Assembly: GCA_001313365.1 (NCBI GenBank)
Contig: BBFS01000022.1
Coordinates: 1-53,345 of the forward strand
From: Paenarthrobacter nitroguajacolicus JCM 14115
GTDB lineage: Bacteria > Actinomycetota > Actinomycetes > Actinomycetales > Micrococcaceae
Direction: 5' to 3'
Length of the DNA: 53,345 nucleotides
Shown one piece after another: positions 37,269 through 47,741 of the stretch; position 1 is the first letter of the stretch; every line of letters begins with the position of its first letter. The position numbers and the translations under genes are program-made. Under the pieces are notes generated by a model, which did no database searches, had not been told where the DNA came from, and saw nothing but the letters and a program-made list of their open reading frames with translations.

Positions 37269-38737
37269 TCAGCTGTTCAGGACGGCGTCGCCGCCGGCGG
37301 TGACGACGTCCTCGAGCAGCACGGTCTGATCAATGACCGGAAGCCCCACAACGTGCCCGAAACTGAACATGTTCTTCGGATCAAGCTCCGCTTTGGCCTT
37401 CCTCAGCCGTTCGCGGACTGTCGGGCCCCCCCAGGCCCGCTCCCGATCCTCAGCGTCAACAAAGTGGCCGTGCAGGTTCACGAAAGTCCCGCCATTGGAG
37501 GCGTCGCGCAGGTCCTCACGAACGGCGTCGAACACTACCGGAAGCAGCTCCGCCAGCGGCGGGACCGCCATGCCAGCCATGAAGAAGCTGAACGCGGCGT
37601 CGCGGGCGCAACGGTGTCCTCGCCTTCGGCGCTCTTGGCCAAGCGCCGCCGAGCAACCGCAGCTCAGCCATCAACACGGGACTTTCGACGCCGGGGGCCG
37701 AAGTGCCGCAGGATGGCCTCTTTTGCTCCACTGTCCAAACGGTCCAACAGGAAGCCCCCCCGCTCGCGCACGGGCACGGGCTGGTCCGGGTCCTGATGGA
37801 TCATGTCGAACTGTGTGGCATCCAATGGACCGGTCCCGTCCATCATGAAAGGCGCACTCTGGCGCATCGGCTCCAGCAGCCGCGAGGCCACCGCCGCGTC
37901 ACCCTGGTAGGCGTAACGAAGATGAACGACGAACTTACCGCGCAGCGGCTCGGGAACGATGTCCATGTCCGGCAACCGCAGGAAAGCCAACGACGCCGAT
38001 GCCTCCTGGGGGGAGCGAGGTCACCCAATCGCTGAACTGCTCGAGGACTGCAGCGGCATGCTCGCCGTCGTAGTACAGTCCGCCGGCAAAGAGGTCCGAT
38101 CCCGGGAAGAGGTGGAATTCCATGGCAGTGACGATGCCCAGGTTCCCCCCCTTGCCGCCCCCCCGGAGGAGGTAGAACAGCTCCGAATTCTCGTCCTTGG
38201 TCACCCGGCGCTGCGTGCCGTCGGCGGTGACGAGCTCGAAAGCAATCACGTGGTCTGAAGCGAAGCCGTATTTGCGCCCCCCAGGATGGGCAGGCCGCCG
38301 CCCAAGGTGTAGCCCACCACTCCGACGTCGGTGGTGGAACCGCAGAGCCCCCCCATCAAGCCGAAGGTCGCGGCGAGATCCACCACGGCCTTCCAGCGGA
38401 CGCCCGCACCGACGCGGGCCGTCTTCTCAACGGGATCGATGCTGAGTTCCAGCATTCGTCGGGTGCTGATGAGCAGGCCACCTTCAATGGCGTTGGTGGC
38501 ACCATGTCCGGTGGATTGGACGGCGACGGGCATTCCCCCCCGCTCTGCCGCCCAGCGAATAGCCGTGGAAACGTCCTCTGCGTCGAGGGCGCCGAAGGCC
38601 AGATCAGGTTGGTGTTGTGTAGAGAGGTTGAAGGCCGCTACTTCGGGAGCAAAGCCCGGATCGGCAGGCGTGAACACGGGACCGCGCACGCTGAGTTGGA
38701 GTTCTGAAACATCTGAAAAGGACGCGTGGGACTGCAT
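37269..38737 (-). CDS. BBE-type FAD-linked oxidoreductase
   Basis: Berberine-bridge-enzyme-like flavoprotein that oxidises alcohols, sugars or related substrates with O2. FAD domain: MPVAVQSTGHGAT, with the histidine expected to carry 8-alpha-linked FAD, RVGAGVRWKAVVDLAATFGL, then GSTTDVGVVGYTLGGG, where the second (cysteinyl) attachment residue of bicovalent members is absent. VTADGTQRRVTKDENSELFY and LGIVTAMEFHLFPGSD follow. The C-terminal BBE motif is ERLRKAKAELDPKNMFSFGH. No signal peptide. ATG 38737 after GAGAGAAG. Many breaks at runs (38538-38544, 38349-38355, 38278-38282, 38143-38165, 38008-38013, 37756-37761, 37426-37431). About 480 residues. Confidence 0.92.
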
Positions 38738-38791
38738 GATCTTCTCTCAATTGACCGATGTGGTGGAAGCTTCCCCCCCAGCAAGCCTAGA

Positions 38792-38811
38792 CCAGTTTAT
38801 CCATCAACTGG
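38792..38811. promoter_or_regulatory. Inverted repeat upstream of the flavin oxidase
   Basis: CCAGTT and AACTGG separated by eight A/T-rich bases, 55 bases before the oxidase start. This arrangement suits a TetR- or MarR-type dimer. No regulator gene is adjacent, so the assignment is tentative. Confidence 0.45.
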
Positions 38812-38910
38812 ATATAAGAGAAGGGCTAATAAATCACTCATAATCGGGCAGGGTTGATCGACCGCCGTGTAGACGCGGTATCAGTGGCGCGAGAGTGCTA
38901 TCCGAGGGTG

Positions 38911-39422
38911 CTAGAGCTGCTTGATCATGCGGGTGTTGCCCAGAGTATTGGGCTTCACGCGGGCAAGATCCAGGAACTCCGCCACACCTTCGTCATGCGA
39001 GCGCAGCAGCTCGGAGTACACCTGAGGATCCACGGCAGACTGGTCCGCCATGACTTCGAACCCGTGACGCTTGAAGAAGTCCACCTCAAAAGTCAGGCAG
39101 AACACGCGGCTCACGCCAAGGGCCCGGGCTTCCTCCAGCAGGTTCTCCACCAGGACGTGACCCACACCCCGCCCACGCCAGGAGTCAGCCGCGGCGAGGG
39201 TGCGGATCTCCGCAAGGTCCTCCCACATCACATGGAGGGCCCCCCACAGCCAATGACTTCACCCTCATCAGACTCGGCGATCCGGAATTCCTGAAGGCTC
39301 TCGTAGTACGCCACTGTCTCCTTGGCCATGAGAATCCGTTCCTCGGCCAGGGGCGCCACAAGCCTCTTGATGGCCGCCACATCGCTGGTGCGGGCAGGGC
39401 GAAGGCTGAAGGTCGAATTCAC
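38911..39422 (-). CDS. argA: GNAT amino-acid N-acetyltransferase (short ArgA type)
   Basis: Stand-alone GNAT domain of about 169 residues like the actinobacterial N-acetylglutamate synthase ArgA (Rv2747 type), first step of arginine synthesis. It reads FSLRPARTSDVAAIKRLVAP, AYYESLQEFRIAESDEGEVI, then after repair of 39240-39245 GCGALHVMWEDLAEIRTLAA, the acetyl-CoA loop SWRGRGVGHVLVENLLEEAR and FFKRHGFEVM. ATG 39422 opens MNSTFSLRPARTSD; the Shine-Dalgarno region upstream is G-rich. No other arg genes nearby. Confidence 0.82.
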
Positions 39423-39480
39423 TCCCCCCCATCCTAGCTACGGGCAGCCGGGCACGCGTTTTATGGCTTGCGCTCTGCCG

Positions 39481-39514
39481 CTTACCAACACTTATTCACC
39501 TAAGTGTTGGTAAG
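39481..39514. promoter_or_regulatory. Perfect 14-bp inverted repeat at the fic start
   Basis: CTTACCAACACTTA and TAAGTGTTGGTAAG flank a TTCACC loop, ending eight bases before the fic ATG. A further half-site CCAACACC lies at 39525-39532 inside the first codons. No Shine-Dalgarno sequence is evident. The spacing suggests an operator for a dimeric DNA-binding protein, possibly Fic itself through its C-terminal winged helix, rather than a terminator of the leftward argA (wrong side). Confidence 0.75.
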
Positions 39515-39522
39515 ATGACGGA

Positions 39523-40765
39523 ATGCCAACACCTGCGGAGGCACGCATCCCGATCACTCCGGTTTCATTCGAGACCCTCGACTGGAAGCCGCAAGCGCCT
39601 GAGATGTTCTCACGCGCAGAGGTGGTGCGTCAGACGGGCCCCTATGAAGCGGCCGTCACCGCGTCTATTGCCGGCTGGACTCCCAGCATCTCCGGTGAAA
39701 TTTTTGCCGACGTTGAGGATGCAACACGGCAGCTCGTCGATTTCGACAAGCATGCGCAGCAGACACTTGGCACCAACAACCCCCCCGCACTCGGACCAAT
39801 GACGGCAATCCTGCTGCGCACGGAGTCGGCCTCCAGCTCGCAGATCGAGCAGTTGACGACGTCGGCGAAGCATCTCGCCCTCGCTGAGATCAATGAGGGC
39901 GATAAAGCGAACGCTCTCACTGTCCTCGGCAACGTCCATGCGATGGAGGCGGCCCTCCAACTGGCCGACGACATCACTGAAGCGACCATCCTTTCCATGC
40001 ACGAGGCGCTGATGATCCATCAGCGCGGCTTCGATCCACTCGACGCCGGCCGCTTTCGCGAGGAAGCTGTGTGGATCGGCCGCGGAGAAGCTGGCCCGCG
40101 ATTGGCCGACTTTGTAGCCCCCACACCATGACCGGATCCGCGGTGCCATCAAAGACCTGATTGGATTCGTCGACCGTCAAGACCTACCCGTGCTCGTTCA
40201 GGTCGCGGTCAGCCACGCACAGTTCGAAACGATCCATCCGTTCCCTGACGGCAATGGCAGGACCGGCCGAGCACTGGCACAGTCGATCCTCCGCAACAAA
40301 GGTCTGGTCGGCTCAACTGCGGTGCCGATCTCGGCGGGCCTCCTCGTCCACACAGAGCGCTACTTCGAGGCACTGGGGTCCTTCCGCGCGGCGACGCCGG
40401 GCCAATAGTCCGCGAGTTCGCCCAGGCAAGCCGGGTCGCCGCGACTACAGGGTCGGGGGCTCGTGGACAACCTTGTCGAACAGCTTGAGGAATCCCGTGC
40501 GAAAATGACGGGCCTCCGGTCAGACGCCGCGGCGTGGAAGGTGCTGCCCACACTAATCGGGCAGCCCGCAGTGAACTCGAAGTACCTTATGAGCAAGCTC
40601 GGCCTCGGCGAGATGGCAGCGCAGCGCGCGCTCGACGCTCTCACTGACCGCGGCGTGCTCGTCGAAACGTCCGGCCGCGGCCGAAATCGCGTGTGGCAGC
40701 ATCCCGGAGTCTTCGAGGTCCTCGACGGTTATGCCGCCCAGATCCGGCGGATGTCAGAGCGCTGA
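39523..40765 (+). CDS. Fic-family protein with C-terminal winged helix
   Basis: Probably transfers AMP (or another nucleotide part) to a target protein. Near residue 95 an N-terminal stretch TESASSSQIEQ resembles the S/T-x3-E inhibitory helix of class II Fic proteins. The Fic core has QFETIHPFPDGNGRTGRALA with the catalytic histidine. The C-terminal winged helix reads NSKYLMSKLGLGEMAAQRAL and DRGVLVETSGRGRNRVW. ATG 39523. Breaks: C run 40118-40122 (five, four expected), near 40398 (one base missing), and an in-frame run 39780-39786. About 410 residues. It overlaps the convergent peptidase gene by 12 bases. Confidence 0.9.
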
Positions 40766-42889
40766 TCAGATCCTCCAGCCACCCCGTTAGACCCCCCAGC
40801 TCCTCCGGCAAGGCAACCTCCTCGCCCAGTACCTGCTTTGCCAGGAAATGTTCCACTACGCCGTACCAAACCTTCGCGTGCTGCGGCTGCAGGACCCAGT
40901 GGTTCTCGTCCGGGAAGTACAGGAAGCGGTGCGGGCTCTGGCCGTTGTCGTCGGCGGGCAGCTGCGATGAGGACAGGAGTTCATACCAGAGGCGCAGCCT
41001 TCGCCGATGGGCACGCGGTAGTCCTTGTCTCCGTGGATGACGAGCATGGGCGTCTTGATGTTGCCCACGTTCGGATGCGGCGAGTTTTCCATTGCCATCT
41101 CCACGGTCATTTCCTTGAGCCAGTACTGCGCCGCGTCGGTGGTGGGGGCCGAACTGGTCCAGCGCCCAGAGGCTTGCGTGGGTGACGATCGCCTTGAAGC
41201 GGTCAGTTTGCCCGGCAACCCAGTTGGCCATATAGCCGCCGAAGGATCCACCCATGGCCGCGGTCCGCGATTCGTCGATGTCCGGCCGGGCAACCACTGC
41301 GTCCGTGATGGCCATGAGGTCGGTGAAGGGCTTCTTTCCCCATTCGCCCCAACCGCGCTGGATGAATTCCTGCCCGTACCCGGTGGAGAGGGCAGGATCA
41401 GGCAGGAGAACGGCGTAGCCTTGGCCACGAGCAACCACGGGTTCCAGCGCCACGTCCAGGCATTCCAGGAGTTCAGCGGTCCTCCGTGGATCCAAAGCAA
41501 CAGCGGTGCCGGATTGCCCGCAGAGGCACCTTCCGGGAGCGCCAAGTACGCCGGTACGCGCGAGCCATCTTCGGCCGTCGTTTCCACGCGTTCAAGGCGA
41601 CCCCTGTAGAGGGGTCGCTCCGCCGGCGCCTGCAACCGGACCACTTCGCCGGTGGCGAGGTTGATCCGAACGGCTTCTGCAGGGAATTCGTACGAGCTTC
41701 GAAGCGCATACGCCGTGGTCCCGTCCGGAGAAACCACGACGTCGGAATAGGCGGCAGCATCCGGCGTCACCCGGGTGACAGCACCGTCCGCGACGTCGAT
41801 CCGGAAAAGCGGCCCCGCGCCGTCGTCGTCCGCTGTTACCAGGACGGCAGTGCCGTCCGGGAGCCATGCGAGGGGGGGCGTAGCCCAGCGGTCCCACTGG
41901 TGGGCGAGTGGCTCAAGATCCGTGGTCTCGCCCCCGCTGACGTCCACCAGGTGCAATTTCACGTGGGGAGCCTGAGTGGGCGTCGTGTCGCTCTCGCTCT
42001 GGACCACCAGGTCCGATTGTCAGGACTGACCGGCCCGGGGGGGAAGTAGCTCATGCCTTCGTGGTCGAGCAGCACCTTGACGGTCCCGGTGGCGACGTCT
42101 ACGGCGGCGAGCACCTCACGACTGTCAGCCTTCGCCAGCGCCTTGGTCATGCTGGTGTAGATGGTCTTGCCGTCCGGGCTCACCACTGTTTTGGCTTCGC
42201 GCAGCGAACTCCCGACGCCGGCCGTCAGGTTCCGGAGTTGGAGCGGCGCTGATGCATCCACTGTGGAGGGTTTGCCGGGCTCTTCTTCCGCACCTTGCTC
42301 CACGGCGAAGAGCCGCGGCTCGGCCGGGCCAAGGTCGGCATCCCAGTAGCGGACCGGGTAGCCGCTGTGCAGGATGGCCGAGACCTTGTTGTCCTTGCGT
42401 GCCTTGCGGCGTTCCTCGTCGTTCGCTTCGTCGGCGGATCCGGCCAGGACCTCGGCGTTGACGAAGGTGACGTCCGCATCTTTGGCGGCCATCACTGAAG
42501 CGATGCCGCCTGCACGTGAGTGCACCACTCGGGCCTCTCCCCCCGTCGGCGGCAACAGCCACAGTGCATTGACGGGGGGGTCGGCGTCAGGGCTCTCCGG
42601 ATCAGGACGCGCCGAGGTGAAGTAGAGGTCGCCGTTGGCAGCAAAGACCGCACCTGCTTCGCCCTTGGAGCTGCGGGTAATGCGGCGGGCGTGGTTCCGG
42701 CCGCTGGGGTCGAGTTCCCAGAGTGCGGTGGCGAACTCAGTTCCCTGGCGTTCAGCGTCGTCACAGTGGTGACCAGGCGCTTGCCATCCGGGCTGAGCGT
42801 GAGGCCGCCAACCGCGGGATGGCGAGATAATGGTCGATGTCGTGAAACGGGGTTTCGGGCTGCCCGCCCTGGGTGTCAGCAGAGTCCAT
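40754..42889 (-). CDS. S9-family (prolyl oligopeptidase-like) peptidase
   Basis: Cytoplasmic serine peptidase of the acylaminoacyl-peptidase group. An N-terminal beta-propeller contains repeated SPDGK/SPDGT blades (GGLTLSPDGKRLVTT, VVSPDGKTIYTSM, VVVSPDGTTAYALRS). The C-terminal alpha/beta hydrolase has LLLWIHGGPLNSW, nucleophile serine in AAMGGSFGGYMANW, acid in VIHGDKDYRVP and histidine in FPDENHWVL. ATG 42889 opens MDSADTQGGQPETPFHDID. Breaks near 42815, 42750, 42575, 42035, 41505, 41425, 41150 and 41000. About 700 residues. It ends EDLISAL. Confidence 0.92.
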
Positions 42890-42964
42890 GTTCCGATTCA
42901 ACACGGATTGTGCCACCGATCACAGGGTGGTTCACTCACAGTGAAACAGTACTTTCACATATTC

Positions 42965-43026
42965 ACCCAAGTAAGTCGCAGCAGAGCGCGTTTTGAGTGC
43001 TCATAACGCGCCCTGCTGCTACTTGG
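42965..43026. repeat. Dispersed palindromic repeat, copy 3
   Basis: Third member of the family at 2546-2611 and 19827-19894: AAGTAAGTCGCAGCAGAGCG on the left, GCGCCCTGCTGCTACTTGG on the right, the latter with a small deletion. The glycosyltransferase stop codon lies in the right arm. It is the most decayed copy and stands between two leftward genes. Confidence 0.82.
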
Positions 43027-44252
43027 ATGGCAGGTTTCGCAGGGCTTCGACCACTGGCCCGGTTCCATCTTCAGTCGCGATGGCGGCCGACACTTCCGCT
43101 GCCCTCTTCGCGTACGACGGCGTGCTGACAGCTTCCGTAATGGCATCACCAAGGCGCTCCGGAGTCAGCATCTTGTAGGGAATCGGCCGGGGGGACCCGC
43201 CCCGAGCGACGCGATCCGTGAAGCCCAGAGCGGCTGATCCGTGTACACCGGAATCCCCCACGGCCGGCACGCCGGCCCGGAAGCCGGCCGCCGTCGTTCC
43301 CGCTCCGGCATGGTGAACCACTGCCGCCATCCGCGGGAACAGCCATTCATGCGGAATGCTACCGACGGCGATCGCATCGTCGCCCAGCGTGCCCTCAACG
43401 CCCTGCACAACAGCCCGTACTCCAGCCCGGCGGGTGGCCTTAAGAATGAATGCTGGATCAATTTGGGCGCTGCTTCCAAAGCCAACAAAAACGGGCGGGG
43501 GGGTACCGTCGGAGAGGAAGTCCAGGAGGTCCGTTGGCGGTTGCCAGTCCGGCTTCATTGCCGGCCACCAATATCCGGCCATAACCAGGCCCGGGTGCCA
43601 GTCAGCAGGCTTTGGCAGGACCGAGGGACTGATGCCGTGAAGAATAGTGGCATTCGCTTTACGACGGCGGCGCTCACCGGCCACGCGGCTCTGCTTGCCC
43701 AACCCCAGCTCCTTGCGAAGACGCGCACTGGGGGGGCATCGTAAGGCGCCGGGCCTGCCGCTGCGCGCTGGCCAATGATCTTGTTTCCCCCACGCACCAA
43801 GGCTTCGGCCGAATTCATGATCACAGTGGATACGCTGCGCTGGTTCCGTGGGCTGCAAATGTGCGCCGAGGGCCGGAATGCCCATGGCTTCCGCGATGTC
43901 GTATGCATAGGGCGCCACCGAATTGGCCAGGATCACGTCGGCGCCGGCCTCGGCCGCTGCCAGGGCGCCCGTGGCAGCGTTGTCCATATAGTCGGTGAGC
44001 TTCCGCCAAAAGGTGAGCACGCTTCCGGAGGAAGCCTTGGCACCGGGCGCTGGCTGCGTGATCAACTCGGTCAGATCCCCCCCAGGCAACGGTTTGAACT
44101 CGCAACCCGACTCAACAACAAGAGCTGCGTAGGCGGGGGTTGGCCGCTATCGCCACCTCGTAGCCCAAGCTCTGCAGGCTGCTACCCAGCCCGGCCATGG
44201 GCGCGACGTCCCCCCCGCGCGTCCCCCCCGGAGTCACCATGAGTATCCGCAT
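43019..44252 (-). CDS. UGT-like (GT1) glycosyltransferase
   Basis: GT-B fold glycosyltransferase of the macrolide/sterol glycosyltransferase type. The N-terminus MRILMVTPG, then after a gap VAPMAGLGSSLQSLGYEVAI, EAGADVILANSVAPYAYDIA and PPVFVGFGSSAQIDPAFILK. The nucleotide-sugar motif AAVVHHAGAGTTAAGFRAGV is followed by YTDQPLWASRIASLG. ATG 44252. Runs of seven and six G/C near 44217-44231 disturb the first 20 codons, with further breaks near 44130, 43845, 43730, 43245 and 43190. About 410 residues; acceptor unknown. Confidence 0.87.
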
Positions 44253-44349
44253 GCCACCACTACTTCCCGCTGCCGTCTTTCGTATGAATAAAGCTATTTA
44301 GAAGCCACCATAAGGCTTTATCTGTACAGAACTTCCTGGCCGGACAAAG

Positions 44350-44391
44350 CAAAAGCCCCCCCGCCCGCTCCTTGCGGGAGCGGACGGGGCT
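44350..44391 (-). terminator. Terminator of clpC
   Basis: Stem of about 16 pairs (44354-44370 with 44376-44391; AGCCCC...GGGGCT) 16 bases after the clpC stop, followed leftward by CTTTTGCTTT. The left arm contains one of the inflated C runs. Confidence 0.82.
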
Positions 44392-44406
44392 AAGTGCTGT
44401 AGCGCC

Positions 44407-46912
44407 CTATGCGGTCGGAGCGATCTCCGGGATACGCGGCTTGGCGTTGCCTTCGAACGTGAACTTGGCGTCGTCACCTTCGCCGTCAACGTCCACCACG
44501 ACGATGTCACCGGAGTGGAGTTCGCCGAACAGGATCTTCTCGGACAGCTGGTCCTCGATCTCGCGCTGGATGGTGCGGCGCAACGGCCGGGCACCCATGG
44601 CGGGATCGTAACCACGCGTGGCCAGGAGAACCTTGGCAGCGGGGGGGTGAGCTCGATGCCCATGTCCTTGTCCTTGAGGCGGCGCTCCAGGCGGGTGACG
44701 AACAGGTCCACGATCTCGATGATCTCGTCCTGTGTCAGCTGCGGGAACACCACGACGTCGTCAACACGGTTGAGGAACTCGGGGGGGCGGAAGTGCTGCT
44801 TGAGCTCTTCCGTGACCCGGGCACGCATCCGGTTGTAGCCGGTCTGGGTGTCCGTGCCGGACTGGAAGCCCGTTGCCACGCTCTTGGAGATATCGCGGGT
44901 ACCAAGGTTGGTGGTCATGATGATCACAGTGTTCTTGAAGTCCACCACTCGGCCCTGGGAGTCGGTCAGTCGGCCGTCTTCCAGAATCTGCAGCAGCGAG
45001 TTGAAGAGGTCCGCGTGGGCCTTCTCCACTTCATCGAACAGGACCACGGAGAACGGACGCCGGCGGACCTTCTCGGTCAGCTGGCCTCCTTCTTCGTAGC
45101 CGACATAGCCCGGAGGTGCACCGAAGAGACGCGAAACCGTGTGCTTCTCGGAGTACTCGGACATGTCCAGCGTGATGAGGGCGTCCTCTTCACCGAACAG
45201 GAACTCTGCAAGGGCCTTGGCGAGCTCGGTCTTGCCCACGCCGGTGGGGGCCGGCGAAGATGAACGAGCCACCGGGGGCGCTTGGGATCCTTCAGGCCTG
45301 CACGGGTGCGGCGGATGGCCTGCGACAAGGCCTTGATGGCCTCGTTCTGACCGACGACCCGCTTGTGCAGTTCGTCTTCCATCTTGAGCAGGCGCGAGGA
45401 CTCTTCCTCGGTGAGCTTGAAGACGGGGGGGATGCCGGTGGAGTTCGCGAGAACTTCGGCGATCAGGTCCTCGTCAACCTCGGAGATATCGTCCATGCCG
45501 CCGGACTTCCAGGTGCGTTCCTTCTCTGCCCGTTCGGCAATGAGCTTCTGCTCCTTGTCGCGCAGCGAGGCAGCACCCTCAAAGTCCTGGGCGTCGATGG
45601 CGGATTCCTTCTCCATCTTCACTTCCGCGATGCGCTCGTCCATGGCCTTGAGCTCCGGCGGAGCGGTCATGCGACGGATGCGCAGGCGGGCGCCGGCTTC
45701 ATCGATGAGGTCGATCGCCTTGTCCGGCAGGAAGCGGTCCGAAATGTAGCGTTCGGCCAGCTGCGCAGCTGAGGCGAGGGCGCCGTCGGTAATCGTCACG
45801 CGGTGGTGTGCCTCGTAACGGTCACGCAGGCCCTTGAGGATCTCGATCGCGTGAGCGACAGAAGGTTCCTTGACCTGGATCGGCTGGAAGCGGCGCTCAA
45901 GAGCAGCGTCCTTCTCAATGTGCTTGCGGTATTCATCCAGCGTGGTGGCACCAATGGTCTGGAGTTCGCCACGGGCCAGCATCGGCTTCAGGATGGACGC
46001 AGCATCGATGGCGCCTTCGGCAGCACCTGCACCAACGAGGGTGTGGATCTCGTCGATGAAGAGGATGATGTCGCCGCGGGTGCGGATCTCCTTGAGGACC
46101 TTCTTCAGGCGCTCTTCGAAGTCACCGCGGTAGCGGGAACCGGCAACCAGGGAACCGAGGTCAAGCGTGTACAGCTGCTTGTCCTTGATGGTTTCCGGGA
46201 CGTCGCCGCGGACGATCGCCTGGGCGAGACCTTCGACGACGGCAGTCTTACCGACGCCGGGCTCACCGATCAGGACCGGGTTGTTCTTTGTACGGCGGGA
46301 GAGGACCTGCATGACGCGTTCCATCTCCTGCTCGCGGCCGATCACAGGATCGAGCTTGTTTTCGCGGGCAGCCTGGGTCAGGTTGCGTCCGAACTGGTCA
46401 AGCACCACCGAACCGGCAGGGGTACCTTCCGGCTGGCCCTGGCCCGAGCCGCTGCCTGCGGTCTCCTTGCCTGGTAGCCGGAGAGCAGCTGGATGACCTG
46501 CTGGCGGACCCGGTTAAGGTCCGCACCAAGCTTGACCAGCACCTGGCGGCTACGCCTTCGCCTTCGCGAATGAGGCCGAGCAGGATGTGCTCAGTCCCGA
46601 TGTAGTTATGGCCGAGCTGCAGTGCCTCCCGAAGGGAAAGCTCAAGCACCTTCTTGGCGCGCGGAGTGAAGGGGGGGATGTGACCGGACGGGGGGGCTTG
46701 CTGGCCCTGGCCAATGATCTCCTGCACCTGTTCGCGAACGCCATCGAGCGAAATGCTCAGGGACTCGAGCGCTTGGCAGCAACGCCTTCACCCTCGTGGA
46801 TCAGACCCAAGAGGATGTGCTCGGTACCGATGTAATTGTGGTTGAGCATCCGTGCCTCTTCTTGGGCAAGGACGACCACGCGACGGGCACGGTCCGTAAA
46901 TCTCTCAAACAT
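44407..46912 (-). CDS. clpC: Clp protease ATPase ClpC
   Basis: Class I AAA+ unfoldase of the ClpCP protease. Two N-terminal repeats ([13 protein letters not shown] twice), first AAA module with Walker [21 protein letters not shown] and Walker [14 protein letters not shown], a UVR-type middle region ([20 protein letters not shown]), second module with [16 protein letters not shown] (after repair), [11 protein letters not shown], and the sensor-2 region [20 protein letters not shown] 46912 after AGGAG. Breaks at C/G runs 45273-45277, 45246-45250 and 44645-44651, and around 46780, 46695, 46550 and 46470; run 44781-44787 expands in frame. About 830 residues; essential in related bacteria, so the breaks are not biological. 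Confidence 0.97.
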
Positions 46913-47234
46913 TTCGCCACACTCCTAGCTACGACGTACTTTGATGCTACGTGCCGGAGCAACACTTTTGGAGCGTGTTCGCCACAGGGGGGGAAACATG
47001 ACGCCGCTGTGGAATAAATCCGGTTCCAGCCCTTGACCGCGGCTACCCCCCCTCGGTGGCACCCTCCCGCCTTGGCTGAGTGGACTGAACGCCGGCCGCC
47101 CGTGAACATTTTGCGGCATGTTGTTCCGCCGCTTTCCCGGAGGGCATTAGTGCCTGTAATCAGACCTTCCCCACACAGGCGGTTCACAGAATATTCCAAG
47201 CCCCACAGCACAGCCACCACAAACTGGCCGGTTA
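46913..47234. other. clpC upstream region
   Basis: About 320 bases without a gene. It should hold the clpC promoter. I see AACAT...ATGTT half-sites (47103-47120), a possible TAGCAT hexamer near 46945 on the leftward strand and no convincing ClgR or HspR box. Nothing codes on either strand. Confidence 0.5.
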
Positions 47235-47269
47235 AACACCAATGCCCCGGCAGTGACTGCCGGGGCATT
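47235..47269 (-). terminator. Terminator of lsr2
   Basis: Perfect 13-bp stem (47241-47253 with 47257-47269, loop TGA) 11 bases after the lsr2 stop, followed leftward by GGTGTTTAACC. Confidence 0.85.
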
Positions 47270-47280
47270 GAATCGGTGAA

Positions 47281-47610
47281 TCAGGAATTTGCCTTTTGGT
47301 ACGCTTCCTGAATTTCAGCCTGAATACGTCCGCGGCTGTTGACCGTGTAACCGTTGTCACGGGCCCATTGGCGGATTTGCGCGGAATCCTGGTTACGTGC
47401 GGCTGTAGCACGGCCCCCCCGGGTTGCCCGGCCGGAAGAAGTCTTCCTTGCCTTAGCAACGTAGGGCTCCAATGCCTTGCGCAGCGAGGCTGCGTTGGCA
47501 GTGGACAGGTCCATCTCGTAGCTCACGCCATCGAGGCCAAAGCGGACAGTTTCGTCCGCTGCCCCTTCATCCAGGTCATCGACGAGGATGATTTTTACTT
47601 TCTGTGCCAT
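47281..47610 (-). CDS. lsr2: Nucleoid-associated protein Lsr2
   Basis: Actinobacterial H-NS-like silencer that bridges A/T-rich DNA. 109 residues, uninterrupted: an oligomerisation domain KVKIILVDDLDEGAADETVR, VSYEMDLSTANAASLRKALE, a basic linker, and a C-terminal DNA-binding domain IRQWARDNGYTVNSRGRIQA with the RGR minor-groove loop. The linker residues TRGGRAT come from a seven-C run (47414-47420); with four bases it would read TRGRAT, so one residue may be spurious. ATG 47610 after GAGAGGC. Upstream is a small membrane protein and lysS. Confidence 0.97.
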   Translation of the reverse strand: MAQKVKIILVDDLDEGAADETVRFGLDGVSYEMDLSTANAASLRKALEPYVAKARKTSSGRATRGGRATAARNQDSAQIRQWARDNGYTVNSRGRIQAEIQEAYQKANS

Positions 47611-47741
47611 GAGTTGCCTCTCATTTGGAGGGTTGGATAATCAGAAATTCCCCGGATTCCTTTGATGATTATCGTTCACGGCAAGCACCCACGTCAAAGC
47701 GTTATTGGATTCTCTTCAGTGAGCGGAACCCAATTGGAAGG

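Noticed and set aside
46930..47000. ClgR-type operator before clpC (TGGCGAACACGC)
   Set aside because: Only one half-site resembles the ClgR motif and no symmetrical partner is present.
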